DNA of 6,253 bases from Croceibacterium_A sp039920345 (GCA_039920345.1 JBDSDZ010000008.1:1-6253); one strand, 5' to 3'. Numbered from the stretch's first letter, positions 1 through 6,253 are shown. A program made the numbers and translations. Notes: generated by a model from the sequence alone, not told the origin.

Positions 1-297
1 GCCAGCTTCCAGGCCGATGTTCTCGATTCCGAGACCCCGGTGCTGGTCGATTTCTGGGCGGAGTGGTGCGGCCCATGCAAGATGATCGGCCCTTCGCTGG
101 AAGAGATTAGTGAAGAGCTGGCCGGCCAGGTGACCATCGCCAAGATGGACATCATGGAAAACCCCGAAGTGCCCGGCAAGATTGGCGTGCAATCGATCCC
201 ATTCATGGTGCTGTTCAAGAACGGCGAGATCGTCGCCGAGAAACTCGGTGCCGCGCCCAAGAGCCAGCTCAAGGGCTGGATCGAGAGCGTAATCTAA
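1..297 (+). CDS. trxA: Thioredoxin (TrxA-type), 5' end cut by window edge
   Basis: Thioredoxin is the cytosolic dithiol reductase that passes electrons from thioredoxin reductase to proteins such as ribonucleotide reductase. Reading from base 1, the frame gives 98 residues before TAA. The active site WCGPC lies at visible residues 22-26, with both redox cysteines (codons 67-69 and 76-78), preceded by the typical VDFWAE strand. The cis-proline is at residue 67 in SIPFMVLF. Full-length thioredoxins have about 105-110 residues, so roughly 9-10 N-terminal residues and the start codon lie left of the window. The GTG at 40 is an internal valine codon, not a start, because the preceding codons already match the family. 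One small oddity is that cis-Pro is followed by Phe where Thr is usual. The gene converges on the phosphatase gene, and its stop overlaps that gene's stop. The family is certain; the assignment as trxA rather than a paralogue is likely. Confidence 0.95.
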   Translation, partial: ASFQADVLDSETPVLVDFWAEWCGPCKMIGPSLEEISEELAGQVTIAKMDIMENPEVPGKIGVQSIPFMVLFKNGEIVAEKLGAAPKSQLKGWIESVI

Positions 298-1091
298 CCG
301 ATTTTCAACAATCGAGCGGCCAGTTCGTCCCACAGGGCCGGGCTGGCCGCACCGATCAGGCCCGTCCGGTCCGGCTCATCGAGGCGGTAGGCCGACCCAT
401 CGGGCCGCAGCGCCTTGCCGCCCGCTTCGTTGAGCCACAGCACACCTGCCGCGTGATCCCACGCCAGCGTGCGCTCGAAAATCGAGACATCGTTCACGCC
501 CAGCGCCAGCCGCGGATATTGCTCTGCGGCGCAGTAGGGCACATCGACCAGCCGGTAATGTGGCGCGATATTGTCGCGCACCGCTTCGCGCTTCGCCGGG
601 TCCATGAAGATCAGCGAAATCGCGGCGACCGGCGGCGTTTCGCCGGTAGGCTTGGCGGTGATTTTCTCGCCGTTGACGAAGGCGCCCTTGCCGCGGTGGG
701 CGATGCAGATGCGGTCGGTCAGGCAATCGTAGATCCACCCGGTATGCGCCTCTCCGCCCGCGGCCATCGCGATCAAGATGCCGAACGGCGGCTTCCCGGC
801 GGCGAAGTTGCGTGTGCCGTCGATCGGATCGACGATCCAGCAATCACTCGCCAGCCGGTCGAGCACCGAAGGATCGGCGTGCGCAGCTTCTTCGCCGACG
901 ACGGGCAGGCCGGGGATGATCTTGGCCAGGCCTTCGGCGAGCATCTCTTCCGCCAGCCGATCGGCCACCGTGACCACATCGTCGGCGGCCTTGGCGATGA
1001 TCTGTTCCTGGGTGAGCGACTGGTAATACGGCAGGATCGCCGTTTGGGTCACCTCGCGCAGCAGGCCGTGCACGGCCTCGTGAAAAGCCAT
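294..1091 (-). CDS. Inositol monophosphatase family protein (possible histidinol-phosphatase)
   Basis: This is a magnesium-dependent phosphatase of the inositol monophosphatase/FBPase-like fold, 265 residues, a normal length for the family. Visible metal-site motifs are DDVVTVAD (residues 37-44), VGEE (65-68), DPIDGTRNF (88-96) and WDHAAG (211-216), so it should be catalytically competent. The substrate cannot be read from sequence: family members hydrolyse inositol phosphate, histidinol phosphate (HisN) or 3'-phosphoadenosine phosphates. Co-transcription with argJ makes an amino-acid biosynthetic role plausible, but that is inference. I chose ATG at 1091, eight bases after the argJ stop, with only a weak GAG upstream. 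A GTG at 1103 overlaps the argJ TGA (as GTGA) and would add four residues (269 in all). The longer in-frame extension to 1157 runs inside argJ and is unlikely. The TAG stop at 296-294 overlaps the thioredoxin TAA, so there is no room for a terminator between them. Confidence 0.9.
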   Translation of the reverse strand: MAFHEAVHGLLREVTQTAILPYYQSLTQEQIIAKAADDVVTVADRLAEEMLAEGLAKIIPGLPVVGEEAAHADPSVLDRLASDCWIVDPIDGTRNFAAGKPPFGILIAMAAGGEAHTGWIYDCLTDRICIAHRGKGAFVNGEKITAKPTGETPPVAAISLIFMDPAKREAVRDNIAPHYRLVDVPYCAAEQYPRLALGVNDVSIFERTLAWDHAAGVLWLNEAGGKALRPDGSAYRLDEPDRTGLIGAASPALWDELAARLLKIG

Positions 1092-1099
1092 GATGTCGC

Positions 1100-2326
1100 T
1101 CACGAGCGGTAGTCGGCGTTGATCGCGATGTAGCCGTGCGTCAGGTCGCAGGTCCACACCGTGGCGCGCCCGTCGCCAAGCCCGAGATCGATCTCGATGG
1201 CGATTTCCTGGCCCTTTAGGTGGGCCGCCACCGGCGCTTCGTCATAGTCGGCCACGGGCAGACCTTCGCGCGCCGCCCAGGTGCCGCCAAAGCCGATCGA
1301 CAGCTTGTCGCGGTCGGCCGGTTCGCCCGCCTTGCCCACCGCCATGACCACGCGGCCCCAGTTCGCGTCCTCGCCCGCGATGGCGGTCTTGACCAGCGGC
1401 GAATTGGCCACGGCCAGTCCGACGCGGCGCGCGCTCTCGTCGCTCTTGGCCCCGCTCACCCGCACTTCGATCAGTTTCTGCGCCCCCTCGCCGTCGCGCA
1501 CCACCAGCAAGGCAAGTTGGCGGCACACATCATGCAATGCCGCCGCAAACGCATCGGCGCCCGCATCTTCGGCTGACGCCAGCGCGTCATTGCCTGCCTT
1601 GCCGGTGGCAAAGGCCAGCACGGTATCGCTGGTCGAGGTGTCGCTATCGACCGTAATGCACGAGAACGTGTCGCCGTTGGCTGCCGAGAGGCAGTGCTGC
1701 AGGAAGCCCGGCTCAACCGCCGCATCGGTGAAGATATAGCCCAGCATCGTTGCCATGTCGGGCGCGATCATGCCCGATCCCTTGATGATCCCGGCCAGGA
1801 CCACACGCTTGCCGCCAACCAGTGCTTCGGCCACCGCACCCTTGGTAAAAGTATCGGTTGTTCCGATAGTTGCCGCCGTTTCTTCCCATGAACACGCAGG
1901 TGCCTGAAGCACAGACGCCACGCCTTCACGGGCCTTATCCAGCGGCAGCGGCACGCCAATCACGCCGGTCGACGAAACGAACACCGCGCTCGGCTCGCAG
2001 CCGAGGTGACCGGCCACTTGCGCCATGATCTGCTCGACCGCCTCGCGCCCGCGATAGCCGGTGAAGGCATTGGCGTTGCCGGCATTGACCACCAGCGCCC
2101 GCGCCTGGCCCAGCCGCGCCTGTTCGCGCCCCAGTTCGACTTCGCTCGAACAGCACACGTTGCGGGTGAACACCCCCGCCACGGCCGTCCCTTCGGCCAG
2201 TTCGACATAGGTCAGGTCGCACCGGTCCCATTCCTTGTAGTGCGCCCGCGCCACGCGCAGCGTCACACCTTCGATCGGCGGCATCGCGGGGAAGGGCTGG
2301 GCGAGCGGGGAGCGGGCAAGGTCCAT
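1100..2326 (-). CDS. argJ: Bifunctional glutamate N-acetyltransferase / amino-acid acetyltransferase ArgJ
   Basis: ArgJ moves the acetyl group from N-acetylornithine to glutamate, giving ornithine and N-acetylglutamate in the cyclic arginine pathway; bifunctional versions also use acetyl-CoA. It is made as one chain that cuts itself before a threonine, which becomes the nucleophile of the beta subunit. The sequence shows this site as KGSGMIAPDMATML, with the cleaved Ala-Thr bond before Thr193 (codon 1750-1748). The oxyanion-hole motif SSTGVIG lies near residues 118-124, and the chain ends in NADYRS, close to the usual ArgJ C-terminus. The ATG at 2326 gives 408 residues, normal for the family, and has an AGG seven bases upstream. 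An in-frame extension to 2395 adds 23 residues that do not resemble ArgJ. The phosphatase gene follows at once and is probably co-transcribed. Whether this copy has acetyl-CoA activity cannot be told from sequence. Confidence 0.97.
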   Translation of the reverse strand: MDLARSPLAQPFPAMPPIEGVTLRVARAHYKEWDRCDLTYVELAEGTAVAGVFTRNVCCSSEVELGREQARLGQARALVVNAGNANAFTGYRGREAVEQIMAQVAGHLGCEPSAVFVSSTGVIGVPLPLDKAREGVASVLQAPACSWEETAATIGTTDTFTKGAVAEALVGGKRVVLAGIIKGSGMIAPDMATMLGYIFTDAAVEPGFLQHCLSAANGDTFSCITVDSDTSTSDTVLAFATGKAGNDALASAEDAGADAFAAALHDVCRQLALLVVRDGEGAQKLIEVRVSGAKSDESARRVGLAVANSPLVKTAIAGEDANWGRVVMAVGKAGEPADRDKLSIGFGGTWAAREGLPVADYDEAPVAAHLKGQEIAIEIDLGLGDGRATVWTCDLTHGYIAINADYRS

Positions 2327-2412
2327 CGTTGGGCCTGTAATGGCGCGCTGCCGGTGCGTAAACGCGTGAATGCGACTGGACCTTTGGCCCTGCACTGATT
2401 ATCTTGCGCTCG
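2327..2412. promoter_or_regulatory. Divergent intergenic region between argJ and the small exported-protein gene
   Basis: These 86 bases must hold signals for two genes reading away from each other. The best -10-like element is GATAAT on the minus strand (2403-2398), five of six matches to TATAAT, which would give argJ a leader of about 65 bases. The same bases read GATTAT on the plus strand, four of six, but a start there would leave only a few bases before the ATG at 2413. I find no convincing -35 element on either strand and no operator I recognise. The element is inferred from hexamer matching alone. Confidence 0.3.
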
Positions 2413-2685
2413 ATGTTGCGTAAATTGCTCGCCCTGCTTGTTCTGGTCACCGGCCTTGCCGCGTTGGGTCAGCCTGTGCAGGCACGCATTGTCGATCTCG
2501 ACAGTGTCGGGCTTACGTCGCTCGACAGCGGGCCGTCCTGTGCCTCGCAAGTGGGAGTCCGCTCGGTCCGCACTCCGGCACAAGTGCAACGCGATGAGGG
2601 GCAGCCCAAGATCTGCCCCAAGCCGCCGCGGATCGTGCTCGTCGTGCCCACGGTGATGCTGCAGGCAGACCGCGCGCGCGAATAG
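2413..2685 (+). CDS. Small predicted secreted/periplasmic protein with two cysteines, function unknown
   Basis: This codes for 90 residues with no family I can name. Residues 1-24 form a clear Sec signal peptide: basic start (MLRK), a hydrophobic Leu/Val/Ala core, and a VQA cleavage site before RIV. The mature part, about 66 residues, has cysteines at 43 and 68 that could form one disulfide in the periplasm, a proline-rich stretch (CPKPPR) and a hydrophobic segment (IVLVVPTVML) near the charged C-terminus DRARE. The ATG at 2413 is preferred over a TTG at 2404 because the signal peptide begins naturally there; no clear ribosome-binding site precedes it. The signal peptide and G/C-ending codons support a real gene rather than a chance frame. 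It sits 89 bp upstream of secA on the same strand and could be co-transcribed. No lipobox is present, so it is not a lipoprotein. Confidence 0.75.
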   Translation: MLRKLLALLVLVTGLAALGQPVQARIVDLDSVGLTSLDSGPSCASQVGVRSVRTPAQVQRDEGQPKICPKPPRIVLVVPTVMLQADRARE

Positions 2686-2762
2686 CGCCCGCCACCCGAT
2701 AATCCGCTCCGTTTCCGGCCGTGCGCAACCGCGCGACCGTTCATGCATTACCTCAATATGTC

Positions 2763-2767
2763 AGGAA
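2763..2767 (+). promoter_or_regulatory. Ribosome-binding site of secA
   Basis: AGGAA lies seven bases before the ATG at 2775. It fixes the secA start there rather than at the in-frame GTG at 2721, whose extra 18 residues do not match SecA. The rest of the 89-bp gap before secA (2686-2774) shows no hairpin with a T run and no good promoter hexamers, which leaves open read-through from the small upstream gene. Confidence 0.7.
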
Positions 2768-2774
2768 CCCGCCC

Positions 2775-5525
2775 ATGATTGGCGCGCTCGCGAAGGCCGT
2801 TTTCGGCTCCGCCAACGATCGTTACGTCAAGTCGCTCGACAAGACGGTCGCCACCATCAACGCGATTGAACCGCAGCTGGAATCCTTTTCGGATGCCGAG
2901 CTTGCGGCGCAGACCGGCAAGTTCCGCGAACAGCTGGCGGGCGGCAAAGCGCTCGACGACTTGCTGCCCGAAGCCTTCGCCACCGTGCGCGAAGCCTCGA
3001 AGCGCGTGCTGGGCATGCGCCACTTCGATGTGCAGATGGTCGGCGGTATCGTGCTCCACCGCGGCGAAATCGCCGAGATGCGCACCGGCGAAGGCAAGAC
3101 GCTGGTGTCGACCCTGGCGGCCTACCTCAACGCGATCGAGGGCAAGGGCGTCCACGTCGTTACGGTCAACGATTACCTCGCCCGCCGCGATGCCGAATGG
3201 ATGGGCCAGATCCACAAGTTCCTCGGCCTGACGGTTGGCGTGATCGTGCCCAACCTGCCCGAAGCCCAGCGGCGCGAGGCCTATGCCTCCGACATCACAT
3301 ACGGCACCAACAACGAATTCGGCTTCGATTACCTGCGCGACAACATGAAGCATGAGCGCAACCAGCAGGTCCACCGGCCGTTCAATTTCGCGATCGTCGA
3401 TGAAGTCGATTCGATCCTGATCGACGAAGCGCGCACCCCGCTAATCATTTCCGGCCCGACCGAAGACAAGGCCGATCTCTACGTCGCGCTGGATGCGCTG
3501 GTGAAGACATTGCCGCCCGAGCTTTATGAAGCCGACGAGAAGAGCAAGACCATCAACCTGACCGAAGAAGGCGCCGAACACGTCGAGCAGACCTTGCTCG
3601 CCAGCGGGCTGATGGCGACCGACAACCTCTACGATGTCGAGAACACCCAGGTCGTCCACCACCTCGGCGAAGCGCTGCGCGCGAACGTGATGTTCAAGCG
3701 CGACATCGATTACATCGAAAAGGACGGCAAGATCGTCATCATCGACGAGTTTACCGGCCGGATGATGGACGGACGCCGCTGGTCGAACGGCTTGCACCAG
3801 GCGGTCGAGGCCAAGGAAGGGGTCAAGATCGAGCCCGAAAACCAGACCATGGCCTCCATCACTTTCCAGAACTTTTTCCGGATGTATCCCAAGCTGTCGG
3901 GCATGACCGGCACCGCGGCCACCGAAGCGGCCGAATTCTGGGACATCTACAAGCTCAACGTGGTCGAAATTCCGACCAACGTCGAAGTCATGCGGGTCGA
4001 CGAAGAAGACGAATTCTACAAGAACACCGCCGACAAGTTCCAGGCCATCGCCAAGGCGATCGGCGAAAAGAGCAAGATCGGCCAGCCGGTGCTGGTCGGC
4101 ACGGTGTCGATTGAAAAGTCCGAACTGCTCAGCGAATATCTCGACAAGGAAGGCGTCAAGCACGAGGTCCTCAACGCCCGCTTCCACGAACGCGAAGCGC
4201 ACATCGTGGCGCAGGCGGGCCGCATGGGGGCGGTCACCATCGCCACCAACATGGCCGGCCGCGGCACCGACATCCAGCTGGGTGGTAATGTCGATTTCCG
4301 CATTTCGGACGAACTTTCCGACACCGAAGATGGCGTCAAACGCGACGCCGCGATTGCCCAGATCAAGTCCGAAGTCGCTGCCGAACGCGAACGCGTGCTG
4401 GCCGCTGGCGGTCTGTTCGTGCTCGGCACCGAACGCCACGAAAGCCGCCGCATCGACAATCAGCTGCGGGGCCGTTCAGGCCGCCAGGGCGATCCCGGGC
4501 TGAGCCGGTTCTACTTGTGCCTCGAAGACGACCTGCTCCGCATCTTCGGGCCGGACACGCTGTTTTCCAAGATGATGAACTCGAACCTCGCCGATGGCGA
4601 AGCGATCGGCTCCAAGTGGCTCTCCAAGGCGATCGAAACCGCGCAGAAGAAGGTCGAGGCGCGCAACTACGAAATCCGCAAGCAGGTTGTCGAATACGAC
4701 AACGTGATGAACGACCAGCGCAAGGTGGTGTACGAGCAACGCTCGGAAATCATGGACAGCGCAACGGTGGACGAAGTCGTGGTCGACATGCGTGTCGACA
4801 CCGTCAACGCGCTTGTCGGTACCGCCTGCCCGCCCGGGTCCTATCCCGAACAGTGGGACGTCGCGGCGCTCAAGGCGCGCGTGCTGGACGTGCTCGGGAT
4901 CGACGCACCGATCGAGCTGTGGATGGAAGAAGATGCGGTCGAACCCGAACTGATCGAGGAACGGCTGGTTGCGCTGGCGGACGAGAAAATGGGCGTTCGC
5001 GCGGCCGAAACCGACCAGGAAATCTGGCGCCAGGTCGAAAAGAGCATCCTGCTCGACCGGCTCGATTTCCACTGGAAGGAGCATCTGGCGACGCTCGACG
5101 CGCTGCGCCAGGTCGTGTTCCTGCGCGCCTATGCGCAAAAGCAGCCGATCAACGAATACAAGCACGAGGCGTTCGGACTGTTCGAATCAATGCTCGAGAC
5201 AATCCGCGAGGATGTCACCCGGCTGCTGATGACCGCCACGTTGCGCATGCCCATGGCCGCGCCGGAAATGAGCCTGCCGGAACTGCCGGACTTCCTGACC
5301 GGGCATATCGATCCGTTCTTCGGTACCGACGACGCGGACAATTCCAGCCGCGCGACCGGCGCCGAGGCCATCCTCGGTTCGCTGGCAGGCAGCGCGCGCG
5401 CCGCAGCAGGGCCGGGCGGGGTGAGCGACAATCCCTATGCGGGCGTGGAAGTGGGCCGCAATTCGCCGTGTCCGTGCGGCTCGGGCAACAAGTACAAGCA
5501 CTGCCACGGCGCCGCGATGGCGTAA
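2775..5525 (+). CDS. secA: Preprotein translocase ATPase SecA
   Basis: SecA is the motor that binds preproteins and pushes them through the SecYEG channel in the inner membrane using ATP. The 916 residues are a little longer than the roughly 900 of the Escherichia coli protein. Visible in order: Walker A MRTGEGKT (102-109, Lys108); GTNNEFGFDYLRDN (177-190); Walker B DEVD (209-212) followed by SILIDEARTPLIISG; the preprotein cross-linking region, about 221-365; MYPKLSGMTGTAATEAAEF (370-388); the second ATPase domain with NMAGRGTDIQLGG (492-504) and QLRGRSGRQGD (563-573), which carries the arginine fingers; the helical scaffold with HWKEHLATLDALRQ (767-780); a variable linker, about 825-890; and a zinc site CPCGSGNKYKHCH, with Cys899, Cys901, Cys910 and His911. 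That tail also binds SecB and phospholipids in studied homologues. Nothing is missing or broken. The start is ATG 2775, supported by AGGAA seven bases upstream and the standard MIGALAKAVFG N-terminus. Confidence 0.99.
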   Translation: MIGALAKAVFGSANDRYVKSLDKTVATINAIEPQLESFSDAELAAQTGKFREQLAGGKALDDLLPEAFATVREASKRVLGMRHFDVQMVGGIVLHRGEIAEMRTGEGKTLVSTLAAYLNAIEGKGVHVVTVNDYLARRDAEWMGQIHKFLGLTVGVIVPNLPEAQRREAYASDITYGTNNEFGFDYLRDNMKHERNQQVHRPFNFAIVDEVDSILIDEARTPLIISGPTEDKADLYVALDALVKTLPPELYEADEKSKTINLTEEGAEHVEQTLLASGLMATDNLYDVENTQVVHHLGEALRANVMFKRDIDYIEKDGKIVIIDEFTGRMMDGRRWSNGLHQAVEAKEGVKIEPENQTMASITFQNFFRMYPKLSGMTGTAATEAAEFWDIYKLNVVEIPTNVEVMRVDEEDEFYKNTADKFQAIAKAIGEKSKIGQPVLVGTVSIEKSELLSEYLDKEGVKHEVLNARFHEREAHIVAQAGRMGAVTIATNMAGRGTDIQLGGNVDFRISDELSDTEDGVKRDAAIAQIKSEVAAERERVLAAGGLFVLGTERHESRRIDNQLRGRSGRQGDPGLSRFYLCLEDDLLRIFGPDTLFSKMMNSNLADGEAIGSKWLSKAIETAQKKVEARNYEIRKQVVEYDNVMNDQRKVVYEQRSEIMDSATVDEVVVDMRVDTVNALVGTACPPGSYPEQWDVAALKARVLDVLGIDAPIELWMEEDAVEPELIEERLVALADEKMGVRAAETDQEIWRQVEKSILLDRLDFHWKEHLATLDALRQVVFLRAYAQKQPINEYKHEAFGLFESMLETIREDVTRLLMTATLRMPMAAPEMSLPELPDFLTGHIDPFFGTDDADNSSRATGAEAILGSLAGSARAAAGPGGVSDNPYAGVEVGRNSPCPCGSGNKYKHCHGAAMA

Positions 5526-5527
5526 GT

Positions 5528-5545
5528 CGCGAGCGTCGGCTTGCG
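5528..5545 (+). terminator. Hairpin just after secA, weak or non-classical terminator candidate
   Basis: CGCGAGC (5528-5534) pairs with GCTTGCG (5539-5545) over seven pairs, one of them G-U in RNA, around a four-base GTCG loop. It begins two bases after the secA stop. No run of T follows, so it is not a textbook intrinsic terminator; it could help stop transcription, protect the mRNA end, or be chance in GC-rich DNA. Confidence 0.3.
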
Positions 5546-5568
5546 CCAATCGTAACGACTGTTAGAAT
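5541..5568 (+). promoter_or_regulatory. Possible sigma-70-type promoter for the gluconolactonase-like gene
   Basis: A TAGAAT element at 5563-5568 matches five of six bases of TATAAT, with TTGCGC (5541-5546, three of six) 16 bases upstream. Transcription would begin near 5575, right at the GGGAGG ribosome-binding-like sequence. The -35 match is poor and overlaps the secA hairpin, so the call rests mainly on the -10 hexamer. Confidence 0.3.
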
Positions 5569-6253
5569 TGCCGCGGGAGGATGCGGCGATCCACATAACG
5601 CGTGCCACTGTACCGCGATGCCAGGTCGGCGAAGGTCCCGTTTGGGACGTCGCCGAGCAGGCGCTGTATTACATCGACATCCTCGGCCGGAAGGTGTTCC
5701 GCTGGGACCCGGCCAGCAATGACCACAAGGCGTGGGACGTGCCCGATATCATCGGTTCGATGGCGCTGCCGACAGGCGGCGGGGCGATCGTGGCGCTCGG
5801 CAGCGGGGTCCATACGCTCGATTTTGCCAGCGGCGCAGTGGCACCCCTCGCGCTGCTCGATCCGCCCGATCCCGAGGTGCAACTGGCCGATGGCAAGGTC
5901 GACCGGGCCGGCCGGTTCGTGTTCGGCACCAGCCACCGGACGATGAAAGAACCGAGCGGCGGACTTTACTCGCTCGGGCCCGACCACACGATGACCAAGC
6001 TCGACGGTGACGTTTTCCTCGGCAACGGCCCGTGCTGGTCCCCCGACAATCAAACCCTCTACCATGCCGACAGCCTGCGCCACCTGATCTACGCCTACGA
6101 CTATGACCTGGCGGCGGGCACAGCCAGCAACCGGCGGCCAATCTTCGACAGTTCACCATGGGGTCCGATCCCCGACGGCGCGACGGTCGATGCGGACGGC
6201 AATTTATGGACCGCGATCTGCGAAGGCGGGGTAGTGCTGTGTCTCAGTCCGGC
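5568..6253 (+). CDS. SMP-30/gluconolactonase/LRE-family beta-propeller protein, 3' end cut by window edge
   Basis: Members of this family are six-bladed propellers that bind a divalent metal and hydrolyse sugar lactones such as gluconolactone. The visible N-terminal part of about 220 residues includes CQVGEGPVWD with the metal-ligand Glu (codon 5631-5633), ADGKVDRAGRF, GNGPCWSPD with the ligand Asn (6024-6026) and IPDGATVDADGNLW with the ligand Asp (6174-6176). All three metal ligands are kept. The usual RFNDGK pocket motif reads QLADGK here, so two substrate-contacting positions differ and the substrate may not be gluconolactone. The frame is open from 5556. The listed start, TTG at 5568, is the only conventional start codon ahead of the conserved core other than a rare CTG at 5559, but it lacks a ribosome-binding site. 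A strong GGGAGG at 5575-5580 sits instead about eight bases before an in-frame ATC at 5589. Around 70-80 C-terminal residues probably lie beyond the window. The family call is firm; the start is not. Confidence 0.85.
   Translation, partial: MPREDAAIHITRATVPRCQVGEGPVWDVAEQALYYIDILGRKVFRWDPASNDHKAWDVPDIIGSMALPTGGGAIVALGSGVHTLDFASGAVAPLALLDPPDPEVQLADGKVDRAGRFVFGTSHRTMKEPSGGLYSLGPDHTMTKLDGDVFLGNGPCWSPDNQTLYHADSLRHLIYAYDYDLAAGTASNRRPIFDSSPWGPIPDGATVDADGNLWTAICEGGVVLCLSP
5575..5580 (+). promoter_or_regulatory. Strong Shine-Dalgarno-like sequence without a matching ATG/GTG
   Basis: GGGAGG is the best ribosome-binding match in the window. The ATG that directly follows (5581) is too close and is in another frame, which closes after five codons at TAA 5596-5598. 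At normal spacing, the codon in the frame of the gluconolactonase-like gene is ATC (5589). The site therefore suggests translation starts near 5589 rather than at the TTG at 5568. Confidence 0.5.

Noticed and set aside
453..1112. Long open plus-strand frame of 219 codons opposite the phosphatase gene
   Set aside because: It lies antisense to a gene with intact catalytic motifs; its product is Arg/His/Asp-rich without any recognisable domain, as expected for shadow frames in GC-rich DNA.
2263..2748. Minus-strand frame of 161 codons across the argJ-secA interval
   Set aside because: It overlaps both the argJ start region and the small exported-protein gene; the opposite strand has a convincing signal peptide while this one has no recognisable feature.
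2721..2774. Extended secA start at GTG 2721
   Set aside because: The extra 18 residues do not look like SecA, and a good ribosome-binding site stands before ATG 2775, where the standard N-terminus begins.
3441..4439. Open minus-strand frame of 332 codons opposite secA, and a second of 229 codons at 4476-5165
   Set aside because: Both are antisense to the most conserved parts of secA. Their openness follows from the codon bias of secA, and they show no motif or ribosome-binding site of their own.
5581..5598. ATG at 5581 as start of a separate tiny peptide or of the last gene
   Set aside because: It abuts the GGGAGG with no spacing, reads only five codons before TAA, and is out of frame with the gluconolactonase-like protein.
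4517..5722. Plus-strand frame of 401 codons spanning the end of secA and the next gene
   Set aside because: It overlaps two better supported genes in another frame, and its translation is low-complexity Arg/Gly/Ala-rich.
5562..6083. Minus-strand frame of 173 codons opposite the gluconolactonase-like gene
   Set aside because: The plus strand carries several conserved SMP-30-family motifs in one continuous frame; the minus frame shows none.

Overview
The window looks like core chromosome of a GC-rich alphaproteobacterium, most likely in the Sphingomonadales. This is an inference from the strong G/C preference at third codon positions, the residue style of SecA and ArgJ, and the gene neighbourhood (thioredoxin, inositol-monophosphatase-family enzyme, argJ, small exported protein, secA). 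No marker here fixes the genus.

Layout from left to right. Positions 1-297 (+) hold the 3' part of a thioredoxin gene, cut by the window edge. It converges on a minus-strand pair, argJ (2326 to 1100) followed by an inositol-monophosphatase-family gene (1091 to 294). The stop codons of thioredoxin and the phosphatase overlap by four bases, and the argJ and phosphatase genes are almost contiguous, so the pair is probably one transcript. An 86-bp divergent gap (2327-2412) separates argJ from a short plus-strand gene for a secreted or periplasmic protein of 90 residues with two cysteines. After an 89-bp gap comes a complete secA (2775-5525, 916 residues) with ATPase, helicase-like and C-terminal zinc-binding motifs all intact. 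The last gene, from about 5568 to the right edge (+), is the N-terminal part of an SMP-30/gluconolactonase-family beta-propeller protein. Its start codon is unclear and two residues expected in the substrate pocket are changed.

The genes do not form one pathway. ArgJ makes ornithine and N-acetylglutamate in arginine synthesis. The phosphatase may serve histidine synthesis or phosphate-ester turnover. Thioredoxin is the cytosolic disulfide reductase. SecA drives protein export, and the small protein beside it carries a Sec-type signal peptide and so is a likely client. The gluconolactonase-like protein is probably in sugar-lactone metabolism and looks separately transcribed.

No stretch over 300 bases lacks a gene. 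I see no tRNA, rRNA, CRISPR array, insertion sequence or long repeat. I see no convincing evidence of an undescribed multi-gene system; the points worth checking are the small exported protein and the start and active site of the last gene.
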